46,278 nucleotides of DNA, taken from Chloroflexota bacterium (lineage in GTDB: Bacteria; Chloroflexota; Anaerolineae; Aggregatilineales; Phototrophicaceae). Shown here piece by piece: positions 32,017 through 39,708 of the stretch. Position numbers and translations under genes: made by a program. Location: contig JAPOXG010000016.1 in NCBI GenBank assembly GCA_026707225.1, positions 1 to 46,278 on the forward strand, in the 5' to 3' direction. The notes beneath the pieces were generated by a model. The model made no database searches and was not told the DNA's origin. It was given only the letters and a program-made list of their open reading frames with translations. Within the stretch, counting starts at the first letter, position 1. Each line of letters opens with the position of its first letter.

Positions 32017-32854
32017 TTTCCTGTCGGAGCCGCTCGCTTACTCCTTCATCCAGCGGGGCATGCTGGCGCTGATCCTGGTCGGCGGTATCAGCGCGGTGGT
32101 CGGCTGCTTTGTGGTCGTGCGCGGCATGTCCTTCTTCGGCGATGCCCTGTCCCACGCCATCCTGCCCGGCGTCGCCCTCTCTTACACTGCCAGCGGCTAT
32201 GTCGCCAGCAATCTCTTCCTCGGCGGTTTGGGCGCGGGCATCGTATCGGCGCTGGTCATCGCCTGGCTGACGCGCAAGGTCGAGGTCAAGGAAGACAGCG
32301 CCATAGCCATTGTCTTCGTGACCATGTTCGCTCTGGGCATCGCCATCGTGAGCACGCAAACGAGTTACGCGATCGACTTGACGCATATCTTATTCGGCAG
32401 CATCAACGGCATCAGCCAGGGCGATCTGTTGATGGTGGCAGCCATGGGCGCGGTCGTGCTTGTGATTATCGCTCTGCTCTACAAGGAATTTCAGATCATC
32501 AGCTTCGATTTAAGCCTCGGGCACAGTCTGCGCTTGCCGGTAGAAGTCTTGCGCATTTCGCTGCTGCTGTTGATCGCGCTGACGATCGTCGCCAGCTTGC
32601 AGGCGGTGGGGATCGCCTTGATGCTGGCGCTGCTTATCACGCCGGCGGCGACTGCGCGCCTGCTGGTGAAGCGACTGCATCACATGATCGTAATCGCCAG
32701 CCTGCTGGGCATCCTCAGCGGCGTCGTCGGCTTCTACGCGTCATATTATCTGGACATTCCCTCGGGCGCATGCATCGTGCTGACGACCAGTGTGCTCTTC
32801 GGTCTCGTGTTTCTGCTGCAGTCGGGTTGGAATCGATTTCGCGAGCGCCCGTAG
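32003..32854 (+). CDS. znuB: Zinc ABC transporter permease
   Basis: This 283-residue protein has about eight membrane segments and the ABC-3 family motifs GCFVVVRGMSFFGDALSHAI (the transporter coupling region) and GIALMLALLITPAATARLL. The start is GTG at 32003, with GGAGG upstream, inside the end of znuC, so translation is coupled. It forms the membrane channel of the ZnuABC system. The operon ends here; a convergent parB gene follows 33 bases later. No Zur-type regulator gene is seen in the window. Confidence 0.92.
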   Translation: MDPISFLSEPLAYSFIQRGMLALILVGGISAVVGCFVVVRGMSFFGDALSHAILPGVALSYTASGYVASNLFLGGLGAGIVSALVIAWLTRKVEVKEDSAIAIVFVTMFALGIAIVSTQTSYAIDLTHILFGSINGISQGDLLMVAAMGAVVLVIIALLYKEFQIISFDLSLGHSLRLPVEVLRISLLLLIALTIVASLQAVGIALMLALLITPAATARLLVKRLHHMIVIASLLGILSGVVGFYASYYLDIPSGACIVLTTSVLFGLVFLLQSGWNRFRERP

Positions 32855-32887
32855 AAGGCAGGCCGGATTCGCTGCGACGCCAGCAGG

Positions 32888-33970
32888 TTACTCCACAGCC
32901 CCCCAGCGCTCCATACGGTCCAGCAGCGCTTTCATCCAGTCAGTCGCCCATTGCTGCTGTCCCGGATCCAAGCGGTCAAATTGCGATTTAGTCACGTGCT
33001 TGTCAAAGCGCTCCAAGGCGCCCGGCAGCGTCGATGTTTTCTCCTTAGATTCCGCTTTCGTTACGGCAGTATCGCGTCTGGGATGCAGCCATTTGCGCAG
33101 CTCAAACTCGGCGATGTCCAGCTCGTCGGCTTTGATCCACTGCTCCTGCGTCAGCCGCAGCAGCGCCCGATACTGTCGGATTCGCGACGCATTCTCGAAG
33201 CCACAGGCGGCGCACAGCTGCTCGGCGCGGCCATAGGGCACACGCCACCGTTTTGAATCGGCGACCTGGGCGTAAAAGTCCTGCTCGCGGTCGAAGGTTT
33301 CGATAGCTTCGAAATGCTCCCAGCCGTGCATATCCATCAGCAGCAGGGCAATTTGCCGGGCGCGGGCGATGGCGTTGAGATTGTCGCGGGCGCTGTTCTC
33401 GCTGGCTTGGCGCCAGAGATTGATCTCGGCCACCCGCCGGGCTGGAATGGCGCGATAGGCATCGCCGCCGCTATAGGCGTTCAAAAGATGGTACGCCAGC
33501 CAGCGCCGCTCGCCGGTTTCTATCAGGTAGCTGTCGCCAGCGCCGACGACCGTGACGGGATTGGTCAATCCGTCCTGACGAATGCTGGCCGCCAAGTCGG
33601 CCAGGCGCAGCAGCGGCAGCTCGTGGGCGGTGGCTTGCCGATCTTCGCGCGCGCGCAATTCGACCTTTCCCATGATCAATGCCTCCAGGGGAAAGGCGCG
33701 TCCGCTTTCGGTTTCCACCTCGTCCAACCAGGCTTCGATCTGGTCCATCAGTGGTCCGCTGCGGAATCGCGTTGGCACGACCCGCCGCGGCTGCATCGGA
33801 TTGGGCTGAATATTGAAGATGTCAATCGGTTTGGCGCGGATGATCGGCTTCGTTTGAATGTCAATGACGGGCGCGCCCATATCGTGACCATAACCTTCGC
33901 TGGCGGCGACGCCCACATCAAACAGATTTTCATCAATTCTCACCCCGCGTTTGCGCGCCGCGTTAGACAT
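32888..33970 (-). CDS. parB: ParB-like partition protein
   Basis: The 360-residue protein has the ParB N-terminal box (IFNIQPNPMQPRR), box II GERRWLAY (about 153-160) and the ENSARDNLNAIARARQIALL helix leading to the helix-turn-helix region. An unusual insertion (about 70-118) precedes the core, and the C-terminal part does not resemble the classic dimerisation domain. ParB binds parS sites, uses CTP and works with ParA to segregate DNA. The ATG at 33970 overlaps the parA stop by eight bases and follows AAAGGG. It could serve the chromosome or a large plasmid; no match to the usual parS palindrome was seen. Confidence 0.82.
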   Translation of the reverse strand: MSNAARKRGVRIDENLFDVGVAASEGYGHDMGAPVIDIQTKPIIRAKPIDIFNIQPNPMQPRRVVPTRFRSGPLMDQIEAWLDEVETESGRAFPLEALIMGKVELRAREDRQATAHELPLLRLADLAASIRQDGLTNPVTVVGAGDSYLIETGERRWLAYHLLNAYSGGDAYRAIPARRVAEINLWRQASENSARDNLNAIARARQIALLLMDMHGWEHFEAIETFDREQDFYAQVADSKRWRVPYGRAEQLCAACGFENASRIRQYRALLRLTQEQWIKADELDIAEFELRKWLHPRRDTAVTKAESKEKTSTLPGALERFDKHVTKSQFDRLDPGQQQWATDWMKALLDRMERWGAVE

Positions 33971-34769
33971 AATTAGAAACCCTTTCTTCAACGCATTTGA
34001 CGATTTCCCAAGTTACCTGCGTGATCTTTGACTTCGGATGATAAGCGAAAATGCTAGCGGCATCGCTTTGCGACAATTCGCCCCACAAGATGGTGAGCGG
34101 AATCGGCTCGGTGATGACGCGGGCGAAGGGCTTTTGCAACAGCTTCAAGTTTTCGTTGTGCAGACCGGTGGTTCGCCGAAACATATTGGGGATAAGCGCG
34201 ACCATCGATATCTCGCGCAAGCCCATCTGGCGCCGCTGATGGCTGAAGCGCTGAAGATTCTGCAGCGTTTGCTTGATACCGTCGAAGCTCATCGCTTCTA
34301 GCTGGGTCGGAATAATGATGTGGTCGCTCGCCAGATAAAGCATGGCATGCAATGTCGACCGCGTCGGCGCCGTATCGATGAAGACGTAGTCGAAGGTCTC
34401 TTCCACTTCTTCCAGCTTGTTGAAGAGCGCGAATGAATCGGTGATATTGCCGACGATACCGGCGGTCTCCGGATTGCCCGGCACCAGGTAGACCGCGCCC
34501 GCGCATTCGCGATTGGGGAATTGATAGAGCGTCGACTCAACCAGCGTCAAGCATTCATTCCAAGCGCCACCATCCAGATCGTCGCGCACAAGCAGGTTGT
34601 AAAAGTAGGGGCGTTTTCGCTGCTTCAGCGCAACCGTCAGATGCGCTTGCGGATCGGCGTCAATCATCAAAACCTTATGGCCGAGGATCGCCAGTCCGGC
34701 GCCGAGCTGAGCCGAGAGCGTGGTTTTACCTACGCCGCCTTTTTCGTTGTATACCATCACCGTGCGCAT
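33963..34769 (-). CDS. parA: ParA-family partition ATPase
   Basis: This 268-residue protein starts MRTVMVYNEKGGVGKTTLSA with the deviant Walker A (K10-GGVGKTT). It continues with the switch I DADPQAHLT and the Walker B region YVFIDTAPTRSTLHAML. It is the ParA/Soj type without an N-terminal DNA-binding domain. It moves ParB-bound DNA along the nucleoid in an ATP-dependent way. It overlaps parB, the usual parAB order. The pair lies about 3.3-5.5 kb from the DnaA-box cluster at 38.1-38.4 kb, which supports an origin-proximal role. Confidence 0.92.
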   Translation of the reverse strand: MRTVMVYNEKGGVGKTTLSAQLGAGLAILGHKVLMIDADPQAHLTVALKQRKRPYFYNLLVRDDLDGGAWNECLTLVESTLYQFPNRECAGAVYLVPGNPETAGIVGNITDSFALFNKLEEVEETFDYVFIDTAPTRSTLHAMLYLASDHIIIPTQLEAMSFDGIKQTLQNLQRFSHQRRQMGLREISMVALIPNMFRRTTGLHNENLKLLQKPFARVITEPIPLTILWGELSQSDAASIFAYHPKSKITQVTWEIVKCVEERVSNYV

Positions 34770-34922
34770 GAAGCGTCGCCTATTGTGCCGTAGAGTGCAA
34801 GCATTCAGACTGCATTTATTTCAATTTTCGCCGAACATAGAGAATTCGCCACTGCAATGTGTCATGATTCAGGTAGAATCCGATACGACAGCAACAACTC
34901 CAGCCCGGGTAAGGAAGAAATT

Positions 34923-35357
34923 ATGCGCTATAAGACCGAGCTCATTATCAATTTGCCGCGCGACCAAGTGATCGAACTCTTCGACAGCTTTGAAAACCTC
35001 AAGCTGTGGCAGGAAGGTCTCATCAGTCATGAGCACCTCAGCGGCGAAGCGGGACAGCCAGGCGCCAAGACCAAGCTCCTCTACGATATGGGACGGCGCC
35101 GCGTTGAAATGATCGAAACGATCCTCACGCGGAATCTGCCGGACGAATTCTCCGGCGCCTATGACGCCAAGGGCGTGCACAATATCGTGCGCAATTTCTT
35201 TCATGATGAAGGCGACACCACGCGTTGGGTGCTCGATTCCGACTTTCGCTTCCACGGCATGATGCGGCTCATGTCACTCTTCATGCCCAGCAGTATGTTC
35301 AAGAAGCAAACGCGCCAGACGATGGAAGCCTTCAAAGCATTCGCCGAGAAAGCCTGA
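34923..35357 (+). CDS. SRPBCC-family protein
   Basis: The 144-residue protein starts MRYKTELIINLPRDQVIELF followed by DSFENLKLWQEGL, the standard entry into the START/Bet v1-like (SRPBCC) fold, and ends with a long C-terminal helix (KKQTRQTMEAFKAFAEKA). Such proteins bind small hydrophobic ligands or act as polyketide-cyclase-like enzymes; nothing here fixes the ligand. The ATG at 34923 follows AAGGA. It is divergent from parA and converges with the DinB gene, with only one base between their ends. Confidence 0.8.
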   Translation: MRYKTELIINLPRDQVIELFDSFENLKLWQEGLISHEHLSGEAGQPGAKTKLLYDMGRRRVEMIETILTRNLPDEFSGAYDAKGVHNIVRNFFHDEGDTTRWVLDSDFRFHGMMRLMSLFMPSSMFKKQTRQTMEAFKAFAEKA

Positions 35358-35358
35358 A

Positions 35359-35820
35359 TCAGCGGCGGGCCAGCAGTTGACGGGTCATACCGGCATGGCC
35401 CAGGTGCTCAGCCGTATGATCGAGGCCCCGCAGCAGGGCGTAGGCGCGCGACACCAGTTGCGACGGTCGTTCCATGAAATGGCTCACATCGACCACTTCG
35501 GCCAGGCGCTGCCCATCCTGCCCTTCAAACGCATCCCGATAAAATATCAAGTTCGCCGCAAAGCGCGCCTTTAGCGCCTCCACTTCGAAGCCCGACGCCT
35601 GAAACTCAGCCGGACGATTCCGCTCAATCACATCATCGATTCCCAGCCCGATCCAAAAGCGCTCGGCGGCGGTCACGTGCACCCCAAGAACGCAGAGCGA
35701 GTTCATTTCTGGACCCGGCGACCAATCCAATTCCTCGGTCGAGAGCCCGGCCATAAAGTCGAAATACCCCTGGTGCATCTCATCCAGGCGGCTGAGCGCG
35801 CTGGCAAATATCGGTACCAT
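35359..35820 (-). CDS. DinB-like protein, second copy in the window
   Basis: The protein of about 153 residues has the DinB helical bundle with NSLCVLGVHVTAAERFWIGL and the C-terminal HTAEHLGHAGMTRQLL, placing the three metal-binding histidines. It is only distantly like the DinB protein at 12763. The ATG at 35820 is favoured because AAGGAG lies seven bases upstream; a longer start at 35856 is possible. The reaction is unknown; relatives include thiol-dependent transferases and hydrolases. It precedes nothing on its own strand within 500 bases. Confidence 0.8.
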   Translation of the reverse strand: MVPIFASALSRLDEMHQGYFDFMAGLSTEELDWSPGPEMNSLCVLGVHVTAAERFWIGLGIDDVIERNRPAEFQASGFEVEALKARFAANLIFYRDAFEGQDGQRLAEVVDVSHFMERPSQLVSRAYALLRGLDHTAEHLGHAGMTRQLLARR

Positions 35821-35875
35821 CCCAGATCTCCTTATCGGCGAGTCCACTGTCGACATTCGTTACTGCCGTCACCAA

Positions 35876-36241
35876 TCATTGGATACGCAACATCACCTTG
35901 GATGCCGCGTCCCACAGATCTTCCAAGCCATAATAATCTCGCTTATCCGGCGCGAAAAAATGCACAACGACATCGCCGTAGTCCATCACGACCCAACCAT
36001 TCTCCGCCCGACCTTCATTGCTGAAGGGCAGCTTCTCATATCTCTCTTTCACAACGAGCCGTACACTCTCTGTCAACGCTCGCAAGTGCCGTTCATTGTC
36101 GCCGCTGCAAATGATGAAGAAATCGGCAATGATTTGGTCAGGTCGCAAATCAAGCAGTAAGATATCTTCCGCCTTTCGCTCCTCGACCAGATCCACAATA
36201 TCATGGGCAAGCTCCAAAGGATTCAAATACTGTATCTCCAT
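35876..36241 (-). CDS. rsfS: Ribosomal silencing factor RsfS
   Basis: This 121-residue protein (family size about 110-120) has VEERKAEDILLLDLRPDQII followed by ADFFIICSGDNERHLRAL and WVVMDYGDVVVHFFAPDKRD followed by YYGLEDLW, all classic RsfS/Iojap motifs. It binds ribosomal protein L14 and blocks joining of the subunits when nutrients are short. The ATG at 36241 is chosen to match family length; an upstream ATG would add 23 residues. In many genomes rsfS lies next to nadD, but no such gene is here. Confidence 0.93.
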   Translation of the reverse strand: MEIQYLNPLELAHDIVDLVEERKAEDILLLDLRPDQIIADFFIICSGDNERHLRALTESVRLVVKERYEKLPFSNEGRAENGWVVMDYGDVVVHFFAPDKRDYYGLEDLWDAASKVMLRIQ

Positions 36242-36404
36242 ACTCGGGACGATTGGCCAATGCGCCAATTCTAGCACAGTAGCGCTTCTGCCGATACTCA
36301 GTTCTCCCATTCACCCGCTCTTGCGCATTCGCAAGCGTCTAATGTTAGAATCCAACAGCATTTCTCTAATCGGCAACTGTAGGCTGTCACACGGGGACCA
36401 CAAC

Positions 36405-37268
36405 ATGCGCATCGCGCATCCCAAAATGCCCGCCGTTACAAAGTGGGCGCGCAAGACCGACGACATCCACGCGCTGGTCATCACCGGCTCGCTGGCGCGA
36501 CATGACGGCACACCCGACCAATTCTCCGACCCCGATCTCCAGGTCATCACACGTAACCCCAAGCGCTTCACCGCCAATGACAACTGGCTCAAGGAGTTCG
36601 ACGATATCTGGATTCGCTTTCCCCTCGATCGGGATCTTCCCTAACGGCTGGTCTGGTTCCGCGGCGGCATTAAGGTCGACTTTCAGTTCCTTCCTGTCGA
36701 CCCCTTCTACACCATGATTTCTACCGGCGACTTGCCCGCCGAATACCTGAGGGGCTACCACGTCGTACTGGACAAGGACGATCTATTCCGCGACCTGGCG
36801 CCATCGCCGCGCGTCTTTCCGCAGCCACCGCCACCAAGTGTCGCATCGTTAGCAGAAACGATCAATGAATTCTGGTTCGAGGCGATCCACGTGGCTCAAT
36901 TCATCCGCCGACGCGAATTCTGGGTGGTGAAACACCGCGACTGGACCATGAAAAGCAACTTGCTGCGCCTGCTGGAATGGCATGCCCATTACACAAGCAA
37001 AGACCCGATCAATACCTGGCAGCTTGGCAGACGCATCAGCTCCCGGGCGCACGAGGAAGCCGTTGAAGCGCTTAAAGACATCTGGGGCGGCTGGGAAGCG
37101 CAGTCGCTCTGGCGGGCGCTCTTCGCTCAACTCGCGCTGTTCCGGCATCTAACTTTAGAACTCTCTAAAGCGCTGAACTACGCATACGATGACAAAGCGC
37201 ATCAGAAAATCAACAACTATATCTGCCTGCTATATCACGAAGATAGCGACATCGATATCAGAGACTGA
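36405..37268 (+). pseudogene. Aminoglycoside 6-adenylyltransferase (ANT(6))-like gene with an in-frame stop
   Basis: One continuous frame of 288 codons runs from ATG at 36405 to TGA at 37266-37268, broken only by TAA at 36642-36644 (codon 80). Before it is the nucleotidyltransferase motif VITGSLARHDGTPDQFSDPD; after it the frame continues KVDFQFLPVDPF, then NEFWFEAIHVAQFIRRREFW and YDDKAHQKINNY, as in ANT(6)/AadK enzymes. The residue at the stop is normally part of a D-L-P-E-R-like loop, so GAA to TAA is a plausible cause. A second product from ATG 36714 would lack the active site. It could be a pseudogene, a sequencing error or a readthrough case. Confidence 0.75.
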
Positions 37269-37941
37269 ATTCGCCATCCGGCTCGAGCGCAACGGCGCTG
37301 GCTCCTGTGTCCTGCTCGACGCGCGCCGCCCAAGCCAACGCGTCCTGCTCAATCGGCGGGAAGGTATTGTAATGCATGGGTGATACGAGCCTCGGATTCA
37401 AATAGCTGATCGCCCGAATTGAATCATCCACGCCCATCGTGAAACAGTCGCCAATAGGCAAGAGCGCCAAGTCAAGCCCTTCATCGCCAATGAGCTTCAT
37501 ATCACTGAACAAGCTAGTATCACCGGCGTGGTATATCGTCGCGCCGCCCCCGCGAATGACGAATCCATTCGGCTGACCGCCATAGGTGCCATCGGGGAAG
37601 GAGGAACTGTGATGGGCGACGGTCCACTTGGCGCTCATCCAGCCGTTGCTGAAAGTGCCGCCGGGATTGCCTTGAAACACATTCTGCACACCGTGCGCCA
37701 TATACCAGTCGCCCATCTCAAAATTGCAGACGACCAAGGCGCCGGTACGCTTCGCGATTTCCACCGAATCGCCAACATGATCGCCATGCGCGTGCGTGAG
37801 CAGGATCACTTCCGCATCCAGGTCCTTGGCCGCCGACTTCGCCACTGGATTGCCGCTGACAAAAGGATCAATCAACAGTTTCCGTCCATCAATATCGAAT
37901 GAATACGCTGAGTGTCCTAACCATCTGACTGTTACAGCCAT
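37258..37941 (-). CDS. UPF0173 metal-dependent hydrolase
   Basis: The 227-residue protein has the metallo-beta-lactamase fold: TVRWLGHSAYSFDIDG, LLTHAHGDHVGD (H50, H52, D54, H55), TIYHAGDTSLFSDM and MHYNTFPPI. This is the YtkL/UPF0173 branch. It hydrolyses an unknown small substrate, likely with two zinc ions. The ATG at 37941 has AAGGAG six bases upstream; a longer frame is a shadow. Its 3' end overlaps the end of the ANT(6)-like pseudogene by 11 bases in convergent orientation. Confidence 0.92.
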   Translation of the reverse strand: MAVTVRWLGHSAYSFDIDGRKLLIDPFVSGNPVAKSAAKDLDAEVILLTHAHGDHVGDSVEIAKRTGALVVCNFEMGDWYMAHGVQNVFQGNPGGTFSNGWMSAKWTVAHHSSSFPDGTYGGQPNGFVIRGGGATIYHAGDTSLFSDMKLIGDEGLDLALLPIGDCFTMGVDDSIRAISYLNPRLVSPMHYNTFPPIEQDALAWAARVEQDTGASAVALEPDGEFSL

Positions 37942-38097
37942 GACTCTCTCCTTGCGTCCCGCCATGAAATAGCTCTTCAACAGGGATTGTAGCAAACCCA
38001 GCGCTGCATTGCGAAAGAGTGCGCTGTCGACAGCCGGAAGCGAAGCGCTCATAGCTGAATGGTTTCTCTTTGTGTTAGCAGTAGTGATAGTAGAGCC

Positions 38098-38421
38098 TGT
38101 GTAAACTGTGCAAAACGGAGCGCGCAGCTCGTCCCTTTGGGTAAAATATCCCAAGTCTTAAGCAAGTCCCTGACAATCTGCGCGCTTATATCCCAAAAGC
38201 TGAAAATCATCGCGCAAAACTTGCGATATCTGTTTTGCACAGCGCTCTGTTCAAAACCGTCCTGGTTTTCAACACTGTACACGGCAGCGCCGAAGTATTT
38301 GAACAGTCTCGATAAGATGATCAGACTTTTGCACAAACGAGGCGAGAATGACCGCGGATGCTGAAAGTTTTCGACAAGTTTTCGACTGGCATTGTTGGCT
38401 CTCTGTGCAAGGTTTTGAACA
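38098..38421. other. Cluster of DnaA-box-like 9-mers, candidate replication origin
   Basis: A non-coding stretch holds three exact TTTTGCACA boxes (match to TTWTNCACA): 38107-38115 on the minus strand, and 38233-38241 and 38327-38335 on the plus strand. Near-matches are GTTTACACA (38098-38106, minus), TTTTGAACA (38248-38256 minus; 38413-38421 plus), TTTTCAACA (38266-38274), ATTTGAACA (38297-38305), TTTTCGACA (38368-38376) and CCTTGCACA (38404-38412, minus). Two boxes are directly adjacent at 38098-38115. Such density suits an oriC or an iteron region. parAB is about 4 kb away. No dnaA or dnaN gene is in the window. Confidence 0.6.
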
Positions 38422-38479
38422 AGGCGTCTCGGATTTAGACCTGGTTGAAGGCGCTTAATTTGCGATATATTGGGATATA
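38145..38479. repeat. Second repeat family, TATATCCCAA
   Basis: AATATCCCAA (38145-38154), TATATCCCAA (38187-38196) and the inverted TTGGGATATA (38470-38479) flank the DnaA-box cluster. TTGCGATAT also occurs twice (near 38221 and 38460). Together with the boxes they make a dense repeat array unlike the rest of the window. Confidence 0.6.
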
Positions 38480-38582
38480 TAGACGATCCGCTTGGGAAAA
38501 CTTTTGCTGGCGGCGCGTTTCAAAAGCGGACTGGCAGGGTAGACTATACGGCATCACGGTCAGTAGAGTTTACCGTTTCTTT

Positions 38583-38606
38583 ACAAGGTATTCCGTATTA
38601 CCTTGT
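38583..38606. promoter_or_regulatory. Perfect inverted repeat upstream of the YceI-like gene, operator-like
   Basis: ACAAGGTA (38583-38590) and TACCTTGT (38599-38606) are perfect 8-base arms separated by 8 bases, centred about 66 bases before the ATG at 38661. It overlaps a TTTACA (38580-38585) that could be a -35 box. It is a likely site for a dimeric regulator. Confidence 0.5.
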
Positions 38607-38660
38607 ATCATGTCCGGCAAACGGACGCTTGGGTTGGAATAGACGGAGACGCCAAAGCGA

Positions 38661-39542
38661 ATGTCAAATACAAGCAGAAGCGGTGTTCCTTATTATTTGG
38701 TTCTGATTCTCTTGCTAATCGCGCTGGCGGGTGGCGCCGCCGCTGGTATTCTCGGTTATATCTGGATCACGGGCGGGTCGGGCGAACCCAGCCTGAGCGT
38801 CGAAGACGCGCTGGCGACGCTGGAGGCAAGCGAAGATAACATGGCGGAAGCGGTCGGTACGGCCATGGTCGATGTCGCCAACACAGTTTTCGCGGAAGCT
38901 GTTGCCGCGGCGGTGGCGGAGGCGGTTGATGTCAGCGTATCGGCCGCGGTGGATAGCAGCGTGGCGGCCGCGGTCGAGGCGCTTACCCCCGTCAGCGAAC
39001 CGGTGGAATTCAAGATTGTCGCGGCGGAAAGCAGGGCGAGCTTCACGCTGAAGGAAGACTTGCGTGGCGTGCGCACGACTGTGATCGGATCCACCAGTGA
39101 GGTGGGCGGCAGCATCATGGTTGATTTGGCGAACCCAAGCGCATCGTCCATCGGCGCCATAATCATCAACGCCCGCACATTGGAAACGGACAACAGCTTC
39201 CGCAATCGGGCTCTGCGCAGCCAGATTTTGAAGTCGGCGCAGGACGAATTTGAGTTCATCGTTTTTGAACCGCGCGAATTAGGCAATTGGTCCGCGGAAT
39301 CCGTTGCCATTGGCGAGACTGTCAGTTTCGATGTCTCCGGCGATTTGACCGTGGCCGGCGTCACTCAGCGCGTGAGCTTTGCGGCGACGGTCGCGCTCGA
39401 CAGCGAGACGCAGATCAGCGGAGGGGCGACGGTCAACCTGTTGCACGGCGACTTCGGTCTGGTGATACCGGATGTGCGATCAGTGGCCAACGTCACCGAC
39501 GACGTAACGCTCAGCTTGGAGTTTGTCGCCCGGGCCGGCTGA
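38661..39542 (+). CDS. Membrane-anchored YceI-like protein
   Basis: The 293-residue protein has an N-terminal anchor (YYLVLILLLIALAGGAAAGI), an Ala/Val-rich low-complexity stretch (about 60-110, repeats of AVAxAV) and a C-terminal YceI domain (about 118-290; VEFKIVAAESRASFTLKEDL, then GDLTVAGVTQRVSFAATVAL). YceI proteins form lipocalin-like barrels that bind polyisoprenoid chains. The anchor places the domain outside the membrane. The Ala-rich stretch is probably a stalk. An inverted repeat upstream suggests regulation. Confidence 0.82.
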   Translation: MSNTSRSGVPYYLVLILLLIALAGGAAAGILGYIWITGGSGEPSLSVEDALATLEASEDNMAEAVGTAMVDVANTVFAEAVAAAVAEAVDVSVSAAVDSSVAAAVEALTPVSEPVEFKIVAAESRASFTLKEDLRGVRTTVIGSTSEVGGSIMVDLANPSASSIGAIIINARTLETDNSFRNRALRSQILKSAQDEFEFIVFEPRELGNWSAESVAIGETVSFDVSGDLTVAGVTQRVSFAATVALDSETQISGGATVNLLHGDFGLVIPDVRSVANVTDDVTLSLEFVARAG

Positions 39543-39708
39543 GAACAGCCGCAACCTAGTTTCCACACCCGTTAGCGCTGCCGCCGAGGTCGCCCCAATA
39601 AGGATTTTGGCATGCGCCGGCGCAATATAGCGAGCGCTCCCTACCCCGAATCACGGGCATCTGCGATAATTCAACGGTACGCCCGCTTCTAACCTGGACA
39701 AAAGCAAG

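Noticed and set aside
32888..34769. Search for a parS palindrome (TGTTTCACGTGAAACA-like) near parAB
   Set aside because: No match was seen by eye in or around the two genes; a partition site may have another sequence.
38049..38364. Overlapping frames on both strands (95 and 101 codons) in the repeat region
   Set aside because: Both are created by AT-rich repeats, lack ribosome sites and family motifs, and coincide with the DnaA-box cluster.
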